Of a DNA stretch of 64,000 nucleotides, positions 25,321 through 34,154 are shown piece after piece. Below the pieces are notes generated by a model that was given only the letters and a program-made list of their open reading frames with translations, was not told where the DNA came from and did not search any database. The translations under genes were made by a program, and so were the position numbers. Within the stretch, counting starts at the first letter, position 1, and each line of letters starts with the position of its first letter. This DNA comes from Leucobacter komagatae (lineage in GTDB: Bacteria; Actinomycetota; Actinomycetes; Actinomycetales; Microbacteriaceae), in the NCBI RefSeq assembly GCF_000834055.1, contig NZ_JXSQ01000009.1, positions 1 through 64,000 on the forward strand, in the 5' to 3' direction.

Positions 25321-26724
25321 ATGTCTGGCTCGAATTTCCTCTCCCTCGACCCGACCGAGGCAGCAAGCCGGGGCCGCACGACGTGGCTCGCCGCCCGGCT
25401 GCGCTCGGCAATCGTCGAGGGCGAGCTGCAGGTGGGATCCCGCCTGCCAGCCACTCGTGCGCTCGCAGACGAGCTCGCCGTCGCGCGCGGAACCGTTGTT
25501 GAGGCGTACCGCCGGCTGACCGAGGAGGGCCTGCTTGTCAGCAACCGCGGAGGGGGAACAACGGTCGCCAGGGTCCCAGCGGTCCCGGCAGGCGTCACTG
25601 CGACCGGGGCGGCCGACGCGGCAACACCGAGAATGCTGGACATCTCGGCCGGCGTGCCAGACGTGAGCGCATTTCCCCGCGCAGCATGGCTGCGGGTGGA
25701 GCGGCGCGTGCTCGCCCACGCGACTGAACACGACCTCGGCTACTCAGACCCGCAGGGAGTGCTGCCGTTTCGACGAGCCCTCGCCGGGTGGTTGGCCAGA
25801 AGCCGCGGCATCGCGGTGCCACCGGAGCGGATCATCATCACTGCGGGCGTCACAGGGGCGCTCAGCACGGTATCCAACGTGCTGCGTGCGCGGGGAATCA
25901 CTGAGTGCGCGGTTGAGGATCCGGGCGCGGACGGCAACAGGCGCATTCTCGAGTTCTGGCTCGATCGGCTCCACCCCATTCCCGTTGACGCCGATGGGCT
26001 TGACGTGTCGGCGCTCGCCGCCACTGGGGTCAGGGTCGTGCTCGTCACGCCAGCGCATCACTTCCCGAGTGGCGTCGTGCTCTCGCCGACGCGGCGCAGG
26101 GAACTCATTGCGTGGGCCGAACGGACGGGTGGGCTCGTCATTGAAGATGACTACGACTCCGAGTACCGCTACGACCGGGCGCCGGTGCGAGCCATGCACG
26201 CCACGGCGCCCGAGCAGATCCTCCACATCTCCAGCCTGTCGAAGGTGTTGGCGCCGGCGCTGCGAATCGGGTGGATGATTGCCCCGGAGGCGCTCCACGA
26301 GCAACTCGTCCGCACGCGGTGGGCAACTGACCTGGGCTCGCCTGTGCTCCCGCAACTCGTCCTCGCCGAACTCATCGAGTCAGGTGCGCTCGAGCGGCAC
26401 CTGCGAGTGCTTCGCACGCGGCACCGGCAGCGCCGGGACGCGGCCGTCGAAGCGGTGCGCCGGTACCTTCCAGGCTGTGAGGTCGGGGGGATCGCGGCCG
26501 GCCTCCACCTCGTCGTCACGCTCCCCGCTCATATTGATGAGACACGGCTGGTGGCGCGCGCACGAGAGGCGGGTATCGCCGTCCAAGGGATGTCGTCACA
26601 CCGCCTCACCCCAGGCGCCTCAGGCCTGGTGATTGGCTACGGGCCACACCCAACGCAGCGACTCGCAGACGCGATCAGGGTCCTCGGCGCTCTCGCAGGG
26701 TTCTCGTCTGGAGGGAGCGCTTGA
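25321..26724 (+). CDS. MocR/PdxR-family PLP-dependent transcriptional regulator
   Basis: 467 residues from the ATG at 25321 (a TTG three codons earlier is possible). N-terminal GntR winged helix (WLAARLRSAIVEGELQVGSR, RALADELAVARGTVVEAYRR) then a fold-type I aminotransferase domain with IEDDYDSEYRYD, and PLP-lysine in ISSLSKVLAPALRIGWM. MocR proteins sense PLP or an amino-acid aldimine. Divergent from the B3/B4-domain gene; a TTGACA hexamer lies in the shared gap at about 25284-25289. Confidence 0.92.
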   Translation: MSGSNFLSLDPTEAASRGRTTWLAARLRSAIVEGELQVGSRLPATRALADELAVARGTVVEAYRRLTEEGLLVSNRGGGTTVARVPAVPAGVTATGAADAATPRMLDISAGVPDVSAFPRAAWLRVERRVLAHATEHDLGYSDPQGVLPFRRALAGWLARSRGIAVPPERIIITAGVTGALSTVSNVLRARGITECAVEDPGADGNRRILEFWLDRLHPIPVDADGLDVSALAATGVRVVLVTPAHHFPSGVVLSPTRRRELIAWAERTGGLVIEDDYDSEYRYDRAPVRAMHATAPEQILHISSLSKVLAPALRIGWMIAPEALHEQLVRTRWATDLGSPVLPQLVLAELIESGALERHLRVLRTRHRQRRDAAVEAVRRYLPGCEVGGIAAGLHLVVTLPAHIDETRLVARAREAGIAVQGMSSHRLTPGASGLVIGYGPHPTQRLADAIRVLGALAGFSSGGSA

Positions 26725-26731
26725 GCGGGAC

Positions 26732-27355
26732 TCACTGACGCGTGATCGCGAGGATCCCCGCAAGCGCCACGAACGTAACAGCGAATGCGCGCTGGAGCCA
26801 GCGCATCGACACAGGCTTTTCAAGCAGGCGAACACGCAACCACGCGGCGCACGCACCGTAGAGCGCGAAGATCGCGAGCGTGATGCCCATGAAGAGCAGC
26901 CCGAGCACCGCCATGTTGGCGACGGGATGGCCGTCAGCTGGGACGGTGAACAATGGCAGGAACACGAAAAAGAACAGCGTGAGTTTTGGGTTCAAGAGGT
27001 TCACAAGCACTGCGCTTCCGATGACCCGCCACACCGCCGAGCCGGTGCCCGGTGAGGGGTCACCGCTCCCTGGGTCAAACACTCCCGTCTGCTGCCAAGT
27101 GCCCCACGCCATGTAGAGCAGGTAGGCGACTCCAAGCCACTTTATGAGCGCGAAGGCCGCCGGGAAGGTGACGAAGACCGCGGCGACTCCCGAGAGCGCG
27201 AGAGCGATGTGGGGGACTATGCCGAGCGTGCACCCGAGCGCCGCGATCAGGCCCGCCCTGACGCCTCGTGCGAGTCCCGCCGCGATGGTGAACAGGGCGC
27301 CGGTTCCCGGAGTTGCCGTTACGACGATAGAGGTCAGCCAGAAATCGAGACTCAT
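26732..27355 (-). CDS. LysE/RhtB-family amino-acid exporter
   Basis: Encodes 207 residues with about six hydrophobic segments. The family signature region is at the N-terminus (TATPGTGALFTIAAGLARGV), followed by ALGCTLGIVPHIALAL, WLGVAYLLYMAWGTW and LLNPKLTLFFFVFLPLF. It exports amino acids or homoserine-lactone-like compounds by proton exchange. It ends 7 bases from the convergent MocR gene, which may be linked in amino-acid balance (inference). Confidence 0.92.
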   Translation of the reverse strand: MSLDFWLTSIVVTATPGTGALFTIAAGLARGVRAGLIAALGCTLGIVPHIALALSGVAAVFVTFPAAFALIKWLGVAYLLYMAWGTWQQTGVFDPGSGDPSPGTGSAVWRVIGSAVLVNLLNPKLTLFFFVFLPLFTVPADGHPVANMAVLGLLFMGITLAIFALYGACAAWLRVRLLEKPVSMRWLQRAFAVTFVALAGILAITRQ

Positions 27356-27682
27356 GCACTCACAGTGCCGAAGTCATGGTCCTTTCCAAAGGCCCAAACT
27401 CGTCTCTTTTAGGTAAGCCAAGTTGCCCACGGTCATGGTGCCACGGTGGCTGACGTCGGGTCGTAACAGGGGGGAAGGAGCACGCGGTCGGGTGCAACGC
27501 GGAGTGGTGTGCGGTGAATTCCTTTCGATGCGCCCGCGGAGGCACCTACTTGCGGTTTCCCGAAGCCCACTGTACGTTTGGACACACTCACTGAACACTC
27601 TGTCCAGTGAAACGAACAGTGGTGTTCGACAAATTGGCCGAACTGGCCAGCGAACCCGCTCCGGAGTAGGAACAGGTTTCGT
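27356..27682. other. 327-base intergenic region with regulatory repeats
   Basis: No convincing gene on either strand; the open frames here have no recognisable domain and arise from GC-rich sequence. It separates the leftward lysE-like gene from the rightward XRE-cupin regulator and holds two adjacent inverted repeats at 27588-27628, listed separately. Confidence 0.6.
27588..27628. promoter_or_regulatory. Two adjacent inverted repeats, candidate operators of the polyamine cluster
   Basis: Site 1 (27588-27610): TCACTGAACA, spacer CTC, TGTCCAGTGA, arms 9 of 10 matched. Site 2 (27613-27628): CGAACA, GTGG, TGTTCG, perfect. Both share the half-site GAACA/TGTTC. They lie 55-95 bases upstream of the XRE-cupin start, the expected place for autorepression and control of the transporter genes. 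Confidence 0.6.
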
Positions 27683-28276
27683 ATGACTGAAGAGCTCGAA
27701 CTCGGCCGTCGTGTCGCTCAATTCCGAGAGCTGCGTGGTCTGAGCCTCAGAGCGCTCGCCGCAGAAGCCGGCGTGAGCTCAAGCTTCCTCAGCCAGCTCG
27801 AGAACGGGCATTCCAATGCCTCGGTGGCCTCGCTCCGTAAGATCGCCGGAGCTCTCGGTGTTACCCCAGCGGCGCTGCTAGACGCCTCAACCGGGCACAC
27901 CCGTGGTGTCTTGCGCGGCTCAGAGCGGCCAACGTTACCGCTCGACGGCGCGGAGAAGTTTGTAATCTCACAGGAGCCGCTGCGCAACCTCGAAATCTAC
28001 GCAGGAACGTTTGCGCCTGGCGGAAGCACGGGGCCAGATGCCTACTCGCATGGCAATGCCCAAGAATTCTTCATTGTTGTCGCAGGTTCCATCACGCTCG
28101 AACTCGGCTCGGAGCGATACGTCATGTACAAGGACGACTCCATCGAGTTCTTGAGTTCGGTGCCGCACCGCATTGTCAATCAGTCCGGAGCCCCAGCCGA
28201 AGTGCTCTGGATTAACAGCCCCCCTACCGGAGCCGAGGAAGTGCATGCGCCTCTGCCCACGGAAAGCCCAAAATAG
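27683..28276 (+). CDS. XRE-cupin transcriptional regulator (PuuR-like)
   Basis: 197 residues. HTH_3 at ~10-65 (RGLSLRALAAEAGVSSSFLS, QLENGHSNASVASLRKIAGA) and a C-terminal cupin_2 domain at ~110-180 with SHGNAQEFFIVVAGSITLEL and SSVPHRIVNQS. This two-domain layout is that of PuuR and relatives, whose cupin binds the substrate. The start has GGAG 17 bases upstream, so spacing is loose. The next gene is a polyamine-type binding protein, so it most likely controls the uptake and oxidation genes that follow. Confidence 0.87.
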   Translation: MTEELELGRRVAQFRELRGLSLRALAAEAGVSSSFLSQLENGHSNASVASLRKIAGALGVTPAALLDASTGHTRGVLRGSERPTLPLDGAEKFVISQEPLRNLEIYAGTFAPGGSTGPDAYSHGNAQEFFIVVAGSITLELGSERYVMYKDDSIEFLSSVPHRIVNQSGAPAEVLWINSPPTGAEEVHAPLPTESPK

Positions 28277-28357
28277 GAGCCTTTCTGGGCGAAGAACCCG
28301 CCAAGCCCCGGTTTCTCAGCAGACCTTTTTCATCCCACCCACGCAAGGAGATCAACA

Positions 28358-29473
28358 ATGATCAAGAATCAGCGAACCGTGCTCACCACCGTCGGTGGGC
28401 TCGCACTCGCAGCGACCCTCGTTGGCTGTTCAGGCGGCGGAGCACCGGTCGAGGTCGACCTCGGCTCCGGCCCGGCCGTCGCTGGCACCGTGAAGGAGGG
28501 CGCGCTCGAAGGCGTTACGCTTACCCTCGCCTCGTGGGGCGGCCTGTTCCAGGAGGGCCAGGTTGAGGCGGCATCGGTGCCGTTCGCCAAGGAATCGGGC
28601 GCGACTATGCTCGACGACGGTCCGACAGAGTACTCAAAGGTGAAGGCACAGGTCGAGAGCAAACAGGTCACCTGGGACATCGTTGACAGCGACATCATTT
28701 GGGCCGACATGCAGTGCGGCGATGATGGGCTGCTCATGGATCTCGATACCACCATCGTCGACACCTCAAACATCCCCGAGGGCCTTGTTGGCGACTGCTA
28801 CGTGCCCGCGATGCAGTATGGCTACGTCATTATGTATAACAAAGACGCGTATACAACGGCACCCACGGGCTGGGCTGACTTCTTCGACACCGACAAGTTC
28901 CCCGGAAAGCGCAGCATCGCTGGCTTCGAGGACATCGGCCCGGGCGTCTACGAAGGGGCACTGCTTGCGGAAGGCGTCGCACCCGACGAGCTGTACCCGC
29001 TTGACATGGATCGCGTTTACAAGAAGCTCGACGGGCTTCGCGACCACCTCATCTACTGGAAGACCGGCGCAGAGTCGCAGCAGATGATCGAATCCGGCGA
29101 CGCAGACATGGCGCTGGTGTGGTCGGGACGCGGCTTTGGTGCAGTTGAAAACGGCGCGAACTATGCCCCAATCTGGGACCAGTCCCTCGTGGTTGCTGAC
29201 GCGCTGAGCGTTCCAAAGAACGCGAAAAACCCTGACGCAGCGTTTGCGTACATCAACTACTATCTCGGCGCGGAACAGCAGGCGAAGCTCAGCGAGATCA
29301 CCTCGTACTCGCCGGTGCACAAAGATTCCAAGCCGAATCTCACCGAGCTCGGTCAGGACTACCTCATCACGAACCCGGAGATCGCCGACGTCATGGTGCC
29401 GACCGATGCGGCGTGGTGGTCAGCGAACTACGACACCGAACTCAACCGCTGGCTCGATTGGATCCAGGGCTAA
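28358..29473 (+). CDS. Polyamine-type ABC transporter substrate-binding lipoprotein
   Basis: Encodes 371 residues; signal peptide with lipobox TLVGC (Cys24). The mature part is a PotD/PotF-like (cluster D) binding protein: LTLASWGGLFQEGQ, WDIVDSDIIWAD, the hinge-side segment PAMQYGYVIMYNKDAY, FPGKRSIAGFED and the C-terminal WWSANYDTELNRWLDW. The AAGGAG ribosome site is just upstream. Ligand is probably putrescine or spermidine, but other amines cannot be excluded. First gene of a four-gene transporter operon. Confidence 0.9.
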   Translation: MIKNQRTVLTTVGGLALAATLVGCSGGGAPVEVDLGSGPAVAGTVKEGALEGVTLTLASWGGLFQEGQVEAASVPFAKESGATMLDDGPTEYSKVKAQVESKQVTWDIVDSDIIWADMQCGDDGLLMDLDTTIVDTSNIPEGLVGDCYVPAMQYGYVIMYNKDAYTTAPTGWADFFDTDKFPGKRSIAGFEDIGPGVYEGALLAEGVAPDELYPLDMDRVYKKLDGLRDHLIYWKTGAESQQMIESGDADMALVWSGRGFGAVENGANYAPIWDQSLVVADALSVPKNAKNPDAAFAYINYYLGAEQQAKLSEITSYSPVHKDSKPNLTELGQDYLITNPEIADVMVPTDAAWWSANYDTELNRWLDWIQG

Positions 29474-29476
29474 TCC

Positions 29477-30361
29477 ATGACTGAAACCGCTCTGATCGGA
29501 GGGGCGCGACAGCCGAAGTCGCCGCGCGCTTCCTCCGGTCGGGCGTGGCTGCTCCTGCTGCCCGCCTACGCCCTCCTAATCGGGGTATTTGCTTACCCCG
29601 TGCTGGACAGCGTCTGGCGGAGCGTAAGCGACCCCACGCTCGGCTTCGACAACTACGCTTGGGCGCTCGGCAACGAGAATAACCTCGGGGTCATCCTCCG
29701 CACGTTCAGCAACGGGCTCATCGCCACGGTGATCTGCCTTGCCCTCTCTTACCCGTACGCCTACCTCATGACGATCGTAAGCGCGAAGGCACGCATGGCG
29801 CTCGTGGTCATCGCGCTGATCCCCTTCTGGACCTCGCTTATGATTCGCACGTTCGCGTGGATCGTGCTGCTGCAGGACAACGGAGTCGTCAACAACCTCC
29901 TTGGTGTCATCGGCATCGGCCCGCTCGAACTTTTGCGAACGAACACAGGCGTGATCATCGGATTGAGCCAGGTGCTTATGCCGTTCATGGTGTTGCCGCT
30001 CTATGCGGTGATGAGCGGCATAGACCTGCGGCTCGTTACTGCCGCTCGCTCCCTGGGGGCTCGCCCCTCGGTTGCCTTCATGAAGGTCTTCGTGCCGTTG
30101 AGCATGCCTGGCGTGGTCGCGGGCTCGCTCCTCGTCTTCATTCAGGCGCTCGGGTTCTACGTCACACCCGCCCTGCTCGGTTCCCCATCCGACAGTATGC
30201 TCGCCCAGTCAATCTACGCCCAGGTCTCAGGCCTGCTTGCGTGGGGCCGAGGGGGAGCTCTCGGGGTGATCCTGCTCGTGATCACTGTCGTGTTGCTCGG
30301 CATTATTGGCCTCATCGCCAAGCTGAGTAGCCGCAAGGGCATCAAAGTGAAGGTGCTGTAA
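29477..30361 (+). CDS. Polyamine-type ABC transporter permease (PotB-like)
   Basis: Encodes 294 residues with six membrane segments and the EAA loop AARSLGARPSVAFMKVFVPL. The PotB-type segment LIPFWTSLMIRTFAWIVLLQ is clear. Starts 3 bases after the binding-protein stop; its stop shares a base with the start of the next permease (TAATG). Confidence 0.93.
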   Translation: MTETALIGGARQPKSPRASSGRAWLLLLPAYALLIGVFAYPVLDSVWRSVSDPTLGFDNYAWALGNENNLGVILRTFSNGLIATVICLALSYPYAYLMTIVSAKARMALVVIALIPFWTSLMIRTFAWIVLLQDNGVVNNLLGVIGIGPLELLRTNTGVIIGLSQVLMPFMVLPLYAVMSGIDLRLVTAARSLGARPSVAFMKVFVPLSMPGVVAGSLLVFIQALGFYVTPALLGSPSDSMLAQSIYAQVSGLLAWGRGGALGVILLVITVVLLGIIGLIAKLSSRKGIKVKVL

Positions 30362-31167
30362 TGCTGAAAACACATCCAGTCACCCGCGTGATCCTCTGGA
30401 TCGTCGCGATGATCGTCGCAGTGTGGCTTGTCGCCCCCAGCCTCATCGTTATCCCGCTCAGCTTCACCGACAAGGCATCGCTCGTCTTCCCGCCGACCGG
30501 CTGGTCGCTGCGGTGGTACGAATCGTTCTTTACGAATCCGCAGTGGACCGCGGCACTCGGCAATTCCCTGCTCATCGGACTCCTTGTCGCGGCGCTCGCC
30601 ACCCTGCTCGGCCTCTTGGCTGCGCTTGGGCTGCGGCAAATGGCGAATAAGAAGCTCATTGCTGGCCTCACGTTCGGGTTGCTCGCGCCGATGGTGGTGC
30701 CCGGAATCGTCGTGGCTATCGGCCTGTACGCTGTCTTCCTCAAGCTCGGCCTCGTTGGTACGCTGCTCGGATTCGTGCTCGCGCACACCGTGCTCGCGCT
30801 CCCGTTCACCGTGGTTGCGATAACCGCGGGCTTTGCGGGCTTCGACTCGCGCCTCGAGCAGGCCTCGATGAGCCTCGGCGCCGACCGAGTCACCACGTTC
30901 CTGAAGGTGACCCTGCCGAACATCGTTCCAGGAATGGTGTCGGGCGCGCTGTTCGCGTTCGTTACCTCCTTCGACGAAGTGATGCTCTCCCTATTCATCA
31001 AGAGCCCATACCTGAACACGCTGCCCGTGATGATGTACGCCAGTGTCACCCGAGACACGGACCCGACGCTCGCTGCCGCGGCCACCGTGATTCTCCTCAT
31101 TGTTACCGCCCTCGTCATCCTGGGGCTCACCCTCTCCGGAAGGAAAAAGCGTGTCCGAGCAAAGTAA
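30361..31167 (+). CDS. Polyamine-type ABC transporter permease (PotC-like)
   Basis: Encodes 268 residues with six membrane segments. PotC hallmarks: SLIVIPLSFTDKASLVFPPT at the N-terminus, WYESFFTNPQW, and the EAA loop QASMSLGADRVTTFLKVTLP. Pairs with the upstream permease. The 3' end overlaps the ATPase gene by 17 bases. Confidence 0.93.
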   Translation: MLKTHPVTRVILWIVAMIVAVWLVAPSLIVIPLSFTDKASLVFPPTGWSLRWYESFFTNPQWTAALGNSLLIGLLVAALATLLGLLAALGLRQMANKKLIAGLTFGLLAPMVVPGIVVAIGLYAVFLKLGLVGTLLGFVLAHTVLALPFTVVAITAGFAGFDSRLEQASMSLGADRVTTFLKVTLPNIVPGMVSGALFAFVTSFDEVMLSLFIKSPYLNTLPVMMYASVTRDTDPTLAAAATVILLIVTALVILGLTLSGRKKRVRAK

Positions 31168-32176
31168 CCGCGGTGCGGAGATCCGCCTCGACGGAGTCTC
31201 CAAGCACTACCCGAAATCGATCGCGCTAGACAAGGTCAGCCTGACGGTCCAGCCGGGGGAGTTCATGACCTTCCTCGGCCCCTCAGGCTCGGGCAAGACG
31301 ACCACACTCAACCTCATCGCTGGCTTCACTGATCCCACGACAGGCAGCGTGCGCATTGATGGCAAACAGATGGACGATGTCCCCGTGCACAAACGCGACC
31401 TCGGCATCGTATTCCAGCACTACGCCCTGTTCCCGCACATGAGTGTCTTCGATAATGTGGCGTTTCCGCTGCAGCGTCGGAAGACACCGAAGAGTCAAGC
31501 GGCGCAGATGGTGCACGAGGCTCTCGAGACCGCTGGTCTCTCGGGCTTCGCGGATCGCTTCCCTGGCGAGCTGTCTGGTGGTCAGCAGCAACGCGTCGCG
31601 CTCGCGAGAGCCCTCGTTTTCCAGCCGAAGGTGCTGCTTCTCGATGAGCCGCTTGGCGCGCTCGATAAGAACCTGCGCGAGCGGCTGCAGCTCGAGCTGC
31701 GCCGGATCCACCGCGACGTCGGGCGCACCTTTGTGTTCGTCACACACGATCAGGAGGAGGCGCTCACGCTTTCAGACCGGATCGCAGTGTTCAACGAGGG
31801 GCGGATCGAGCAGGTCGGCACCGCGAAAGAACTCTACGAGAACCCGGCATCGAAGTTCGTGGCAGGCTTCATCGGAGAATCCACGATGGTGCCGAGCGAG
31901 ACCGGTCGCGAGGTGACCGTCGTCCGGCCGGAGAACGGCGAGCTGTTTCCAGTCGGTGCTGACCTGCCGCTCGGCTACCGCGCGGTTCCGGTCACCGTCC
32001 GCCAGTCCGTCTACCTTGGCTCGGGCTGGAAGCACGAAATCGTGCTCGATAGCCAGGGGTCCGACGACGCAGCTGGCGTGATCCGCGGGGTAGAGCAGCT
32101 CGACTGGCTCGGCTCCGGCAACACACCAGCACAGCTCGCATGGCGCCCTGAACGCGTCACCGAGCTCGCCGCCTAG
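31151..32176 (+). CDS. Polyamine-type ABC transporter ATP-binding protein (PotA-like)
   Basis: Encodes 341 residues from a GTG at 31151 with AGGAAAA 5-9 bases upstream; a longer frame exists but lies inside the permease gene. Walker A GPSGSGKTTTLNL, signature LSGGQQQRVALARALV, Walker B VLLLDEPLGALD, H-loop THDQEEALTLSDRI, and a C-terminal TOBE-like domain (VTVVRPENGELF, VTVRQSVYLGSGWKHE). The overlap with the permease gene implies translational coupling. Confidence 0.94.
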   Translation: MSEQSNRGAEIRLDGVSKHYPKSIALDKVSLTVQPGEFMTFLGPSGSGKTTTLNLIAGFTDPTTGSVRIDGKQMDDVPVHKRDLGIVFQHYALFPHMSVFDNVAFPLQRRKTPKSQAAQMVHEALETAGLSGFADRFPGELSGGQQQRVALARALVFQPKVLLLDEPLGALDKNLRERLQLELRRIHRDVGRTFVFVTHDQEEALTLSDRIAVFNEGRIEQVGTAKELYENPASKFVAGFIGESTMVPSETGREVTVVRPENGELFPVGADLPLGYRAVPVTVRQSVYLGSGWKHEIVLDSQGSDDAAGVIRGVEQLDWLGSGNTPAQLAWRPERVTELAA

Positions 32177-32263
32177 CGCCGCTCGCGTAGCGGTCGCACA
32201 ACGTCATCGGGCATCACACCGCCCGGAACTACCCACCGGCGTTCGCGCCAGGAAAGAAGCATC

Positions 32264-33634
32264 ATGATCAACGGCAACGTATCCCACTGGTGGCAACAGA
32301 TCGGCGTTCCCAAGGCACGCCCTGAGCTTCCAGGATCGATCACCGCAGACGTCGCCATCGTCGGCGGCGGCTACACAGGCCTGTGGACGGCCTACTACCT
32401 GAAACAGCAGAAGCCTGAGCTGAAAATCGTCGTCATCGAGCAGCGCCATATCGGGTACGGTGCGTCGGGACGCAATGGCGGGTGGCTGACGAACGCGATC
32501 ACGGGTGGCCGCGAGCAGTATGTGAAGACCCACGGCCGCGATGCGGCGGAACGCTTCCAGGTCGCCATGAATGAGACCGTCGACGAAGTGATACGTATCG
32601 CGGAAACCGAGGGCATTGAAGCCGACATCAAGAAGGGCGGCGAGTTCAACGTCGCCTACACACCTGCGCAAGAGGCGCGGATACGTGAGTTCGCCGCGGC
32701 TGAGCAGCACTGGCAGTCGGCGGATCTCGAGCTCCTCGAAGCCAAAGAAGCGATGGCGAAAATCAACGTCACGGGTACCCGGGCAGCAGTGTGGCACCCG
32801 CACGCGGCCCGGATTCAGCCAGCGAAGCTTGCGGCGGGTCTCGCAGAAGCTGTCGAGCGGCTTGGCGTCGAGATCTACGAGAACACGCGCGCTGTCGAGA
32901 TCACCCCGCATACGGTGCGCACTACACATGGCACCGTGACTGCCGACTTTGTGGTGCGTGCGACCGAAGGCTTCACTGCAGGGTTGAAAGGCCTGAAGCG
33001 GCTGTGGCTGCCGATGAACTCATCGCTCATCGCGACCGAGCCGCTCGACCAGTCGGTCTGGGACGAGCTCAACTGGAACAAGGGGGAGGTGCTCGGTGAC
33101 TTCGCGCACGTCTATATGTACGCGCAGCGCACCGCCGACGACCGCATCGCCATTGGTGGACGCGGTGTCCCGTACAAGTGGGCATCCGGTGTCGATCTCG
33201 ACGGCGAGACTCCGCCAGTGACGGCGAAGACGCTCGCTGACATCATGCATCGTTTCTTCCCAGCGACCCGCGACGCGAAGGTCGATCACCTGTGGTCGGG
33301 TGTGCTCGGCGTGCCCCGTGACTGGGCAGCTACCGTTGGATTGGACCGTGAGACAGGTCTTGCCTGGGGTGGCGGATACGTCGGTACCGGCGTCACGACG
33401 ACGAATCTCGCCGGACGCACGCTCGCCGACCTGATTCTCGGAAATGACTCGGATATCACCCATCTGCCATGGGTCGGGCACCAAGTGCGCAAATGGGAAC
33501 CTGAGCCGCTGCGCTGGATCGCGACGAAGGGACTCTACACGGCATACGGCATCGCCGACCGGAGCGAGCTCAACGGACGCGCGAAGACGTCGCCGATCGC
33601 AAAGATCGCCGACGTCGTCACTGGGCGCGGCTAG
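32264..33634 (+). CDS. FAD-dependent amine oxidoreductase (DAO family, PuuB-like)
   Basis: Encodes 456 residues. FAD Rossmann motif VAIVGGGYTGLWTAYYL, then IGYGASGRNGGWLTNA, and FAD-contact region AWGGGYVGTGVTTTNLAGR near the C-terminus. The family includes gamma-glutamylputrescine oxidase (PuuB) and D-amino-acid oxidases. Position 87 bases after the polyamine ATPase, with AGGAAAG upstream, suggests oxidation of the imported amine or its glutamyl conjugate. No puuA, puuC or puuD is present in this window, so the exact substrate is open. Confidence 0.85.
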   Translation: MINGNVSHWWQQIGVPKARPELPGSITADVAIVGGGYTGLWTAYYLKQQKPELKIVVIEQRHIGYGASGRNGGWLTNAITGGREQYVKTHGRDAAERFQVAMNETVDEVIRIAETEGIEADIKKGGEFNVAYTPAQEARIREFAAAEQHWQSADLELLEAKEAMAKINVTGTRAAVWHPHAARIQPAKLAAGLAEAVERLGVEIYENTRAVEITPHTVRTTHGTVTADFVVRATEGFTAGLKGLKRLWLPMNSSLIATEPLDQSVWDELNWNKGEVLGDFAHVYMYAQRTADDRIAIGGRGVPYKWASGVDLDGETPPVTAKTLADIMHRFFPATRDAKVDHLWSGVLGVPRDWAATVGLDRETGLAWGGGYVGTGVTTTNLAGRTLADLILGNDSDITHLPWVGHQVRKWEPEPLRWIATKGLYTAYGIADRSELNGRAKTSPIAKIADVVTGRG

Positions 33635-33701
33635 CGCAACAGTGCTGCGCGCCGCCGCATGAAAACAAGAGACGCACTCACGAGAAAGCACAAGAAACGT
33701 T

Positions 33702-34055
33702 ATGAGTAACAGCCAGACAGTAGTACTCCACGATGCTGCAAACGCGAGCCTCGGGTCCTTCGAACCGAAGCCGACCGCCGTCACCGAGGGGCTCCAGGAA
33801 GCAACACTTGAGATCTGGGAGGGCGGGAAAACCTCGACGGGACTCTGGGCGTCAGAAGTCGGTACCTTTACCGCAGAGCGGATCGGCTATTCCGAGATCT
33901 GCTACTTCATTGAAGGTTCAGTGACGGTTGAGGTTGAGGGTGAAGAGCCCGTGAAATACGGTGCTGGGGACGTCATGGTGATGCCGTCAGGTTGGAAGGG
34001 AATCTGGCACGTTCACTCACCCGTGCGTAAACACTTCACCGTCATTGAGGATTAG
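33702..34055 (+). CDS. Cupin_3 (DUF861) domain protein
   Basis: Encodes 117 residues forming one cupin: GLWASEVGTFTAERIGYSEI, CYFIEGSVTVEVEGEEPVKY, GAGDVMVMPSGWKGIWHV. The strong (S)E.CY..EG..T pattern marks the EutQ/DUF861 group often found with amine or amino-acid oxidation genes. It lies 68 bases after the oxidoreductase, co-directional, and closes the cluster. Confidence 0.88.
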   Translation: MSNSQTVVLHDAANASLGSFEPKPTAVTEGLQEATLEIWEGGKTSTGLWASEVGTFTAERIGYSEICYFIEGSVTVEVEGEEPVKYGAGDVMVMPSGWKGIWHVHSPVRKHFTVIED

Positions 34056-34154
34056 GCGTGCCGCATCTGCGCTGTGAAGAGTGCCCGCGGGGCAGCTTCG
34101 AGGGCGGCAGCGGGGACATGAGCGCACTTGGGGCCGGGAACCCCTGCGGGCTCG

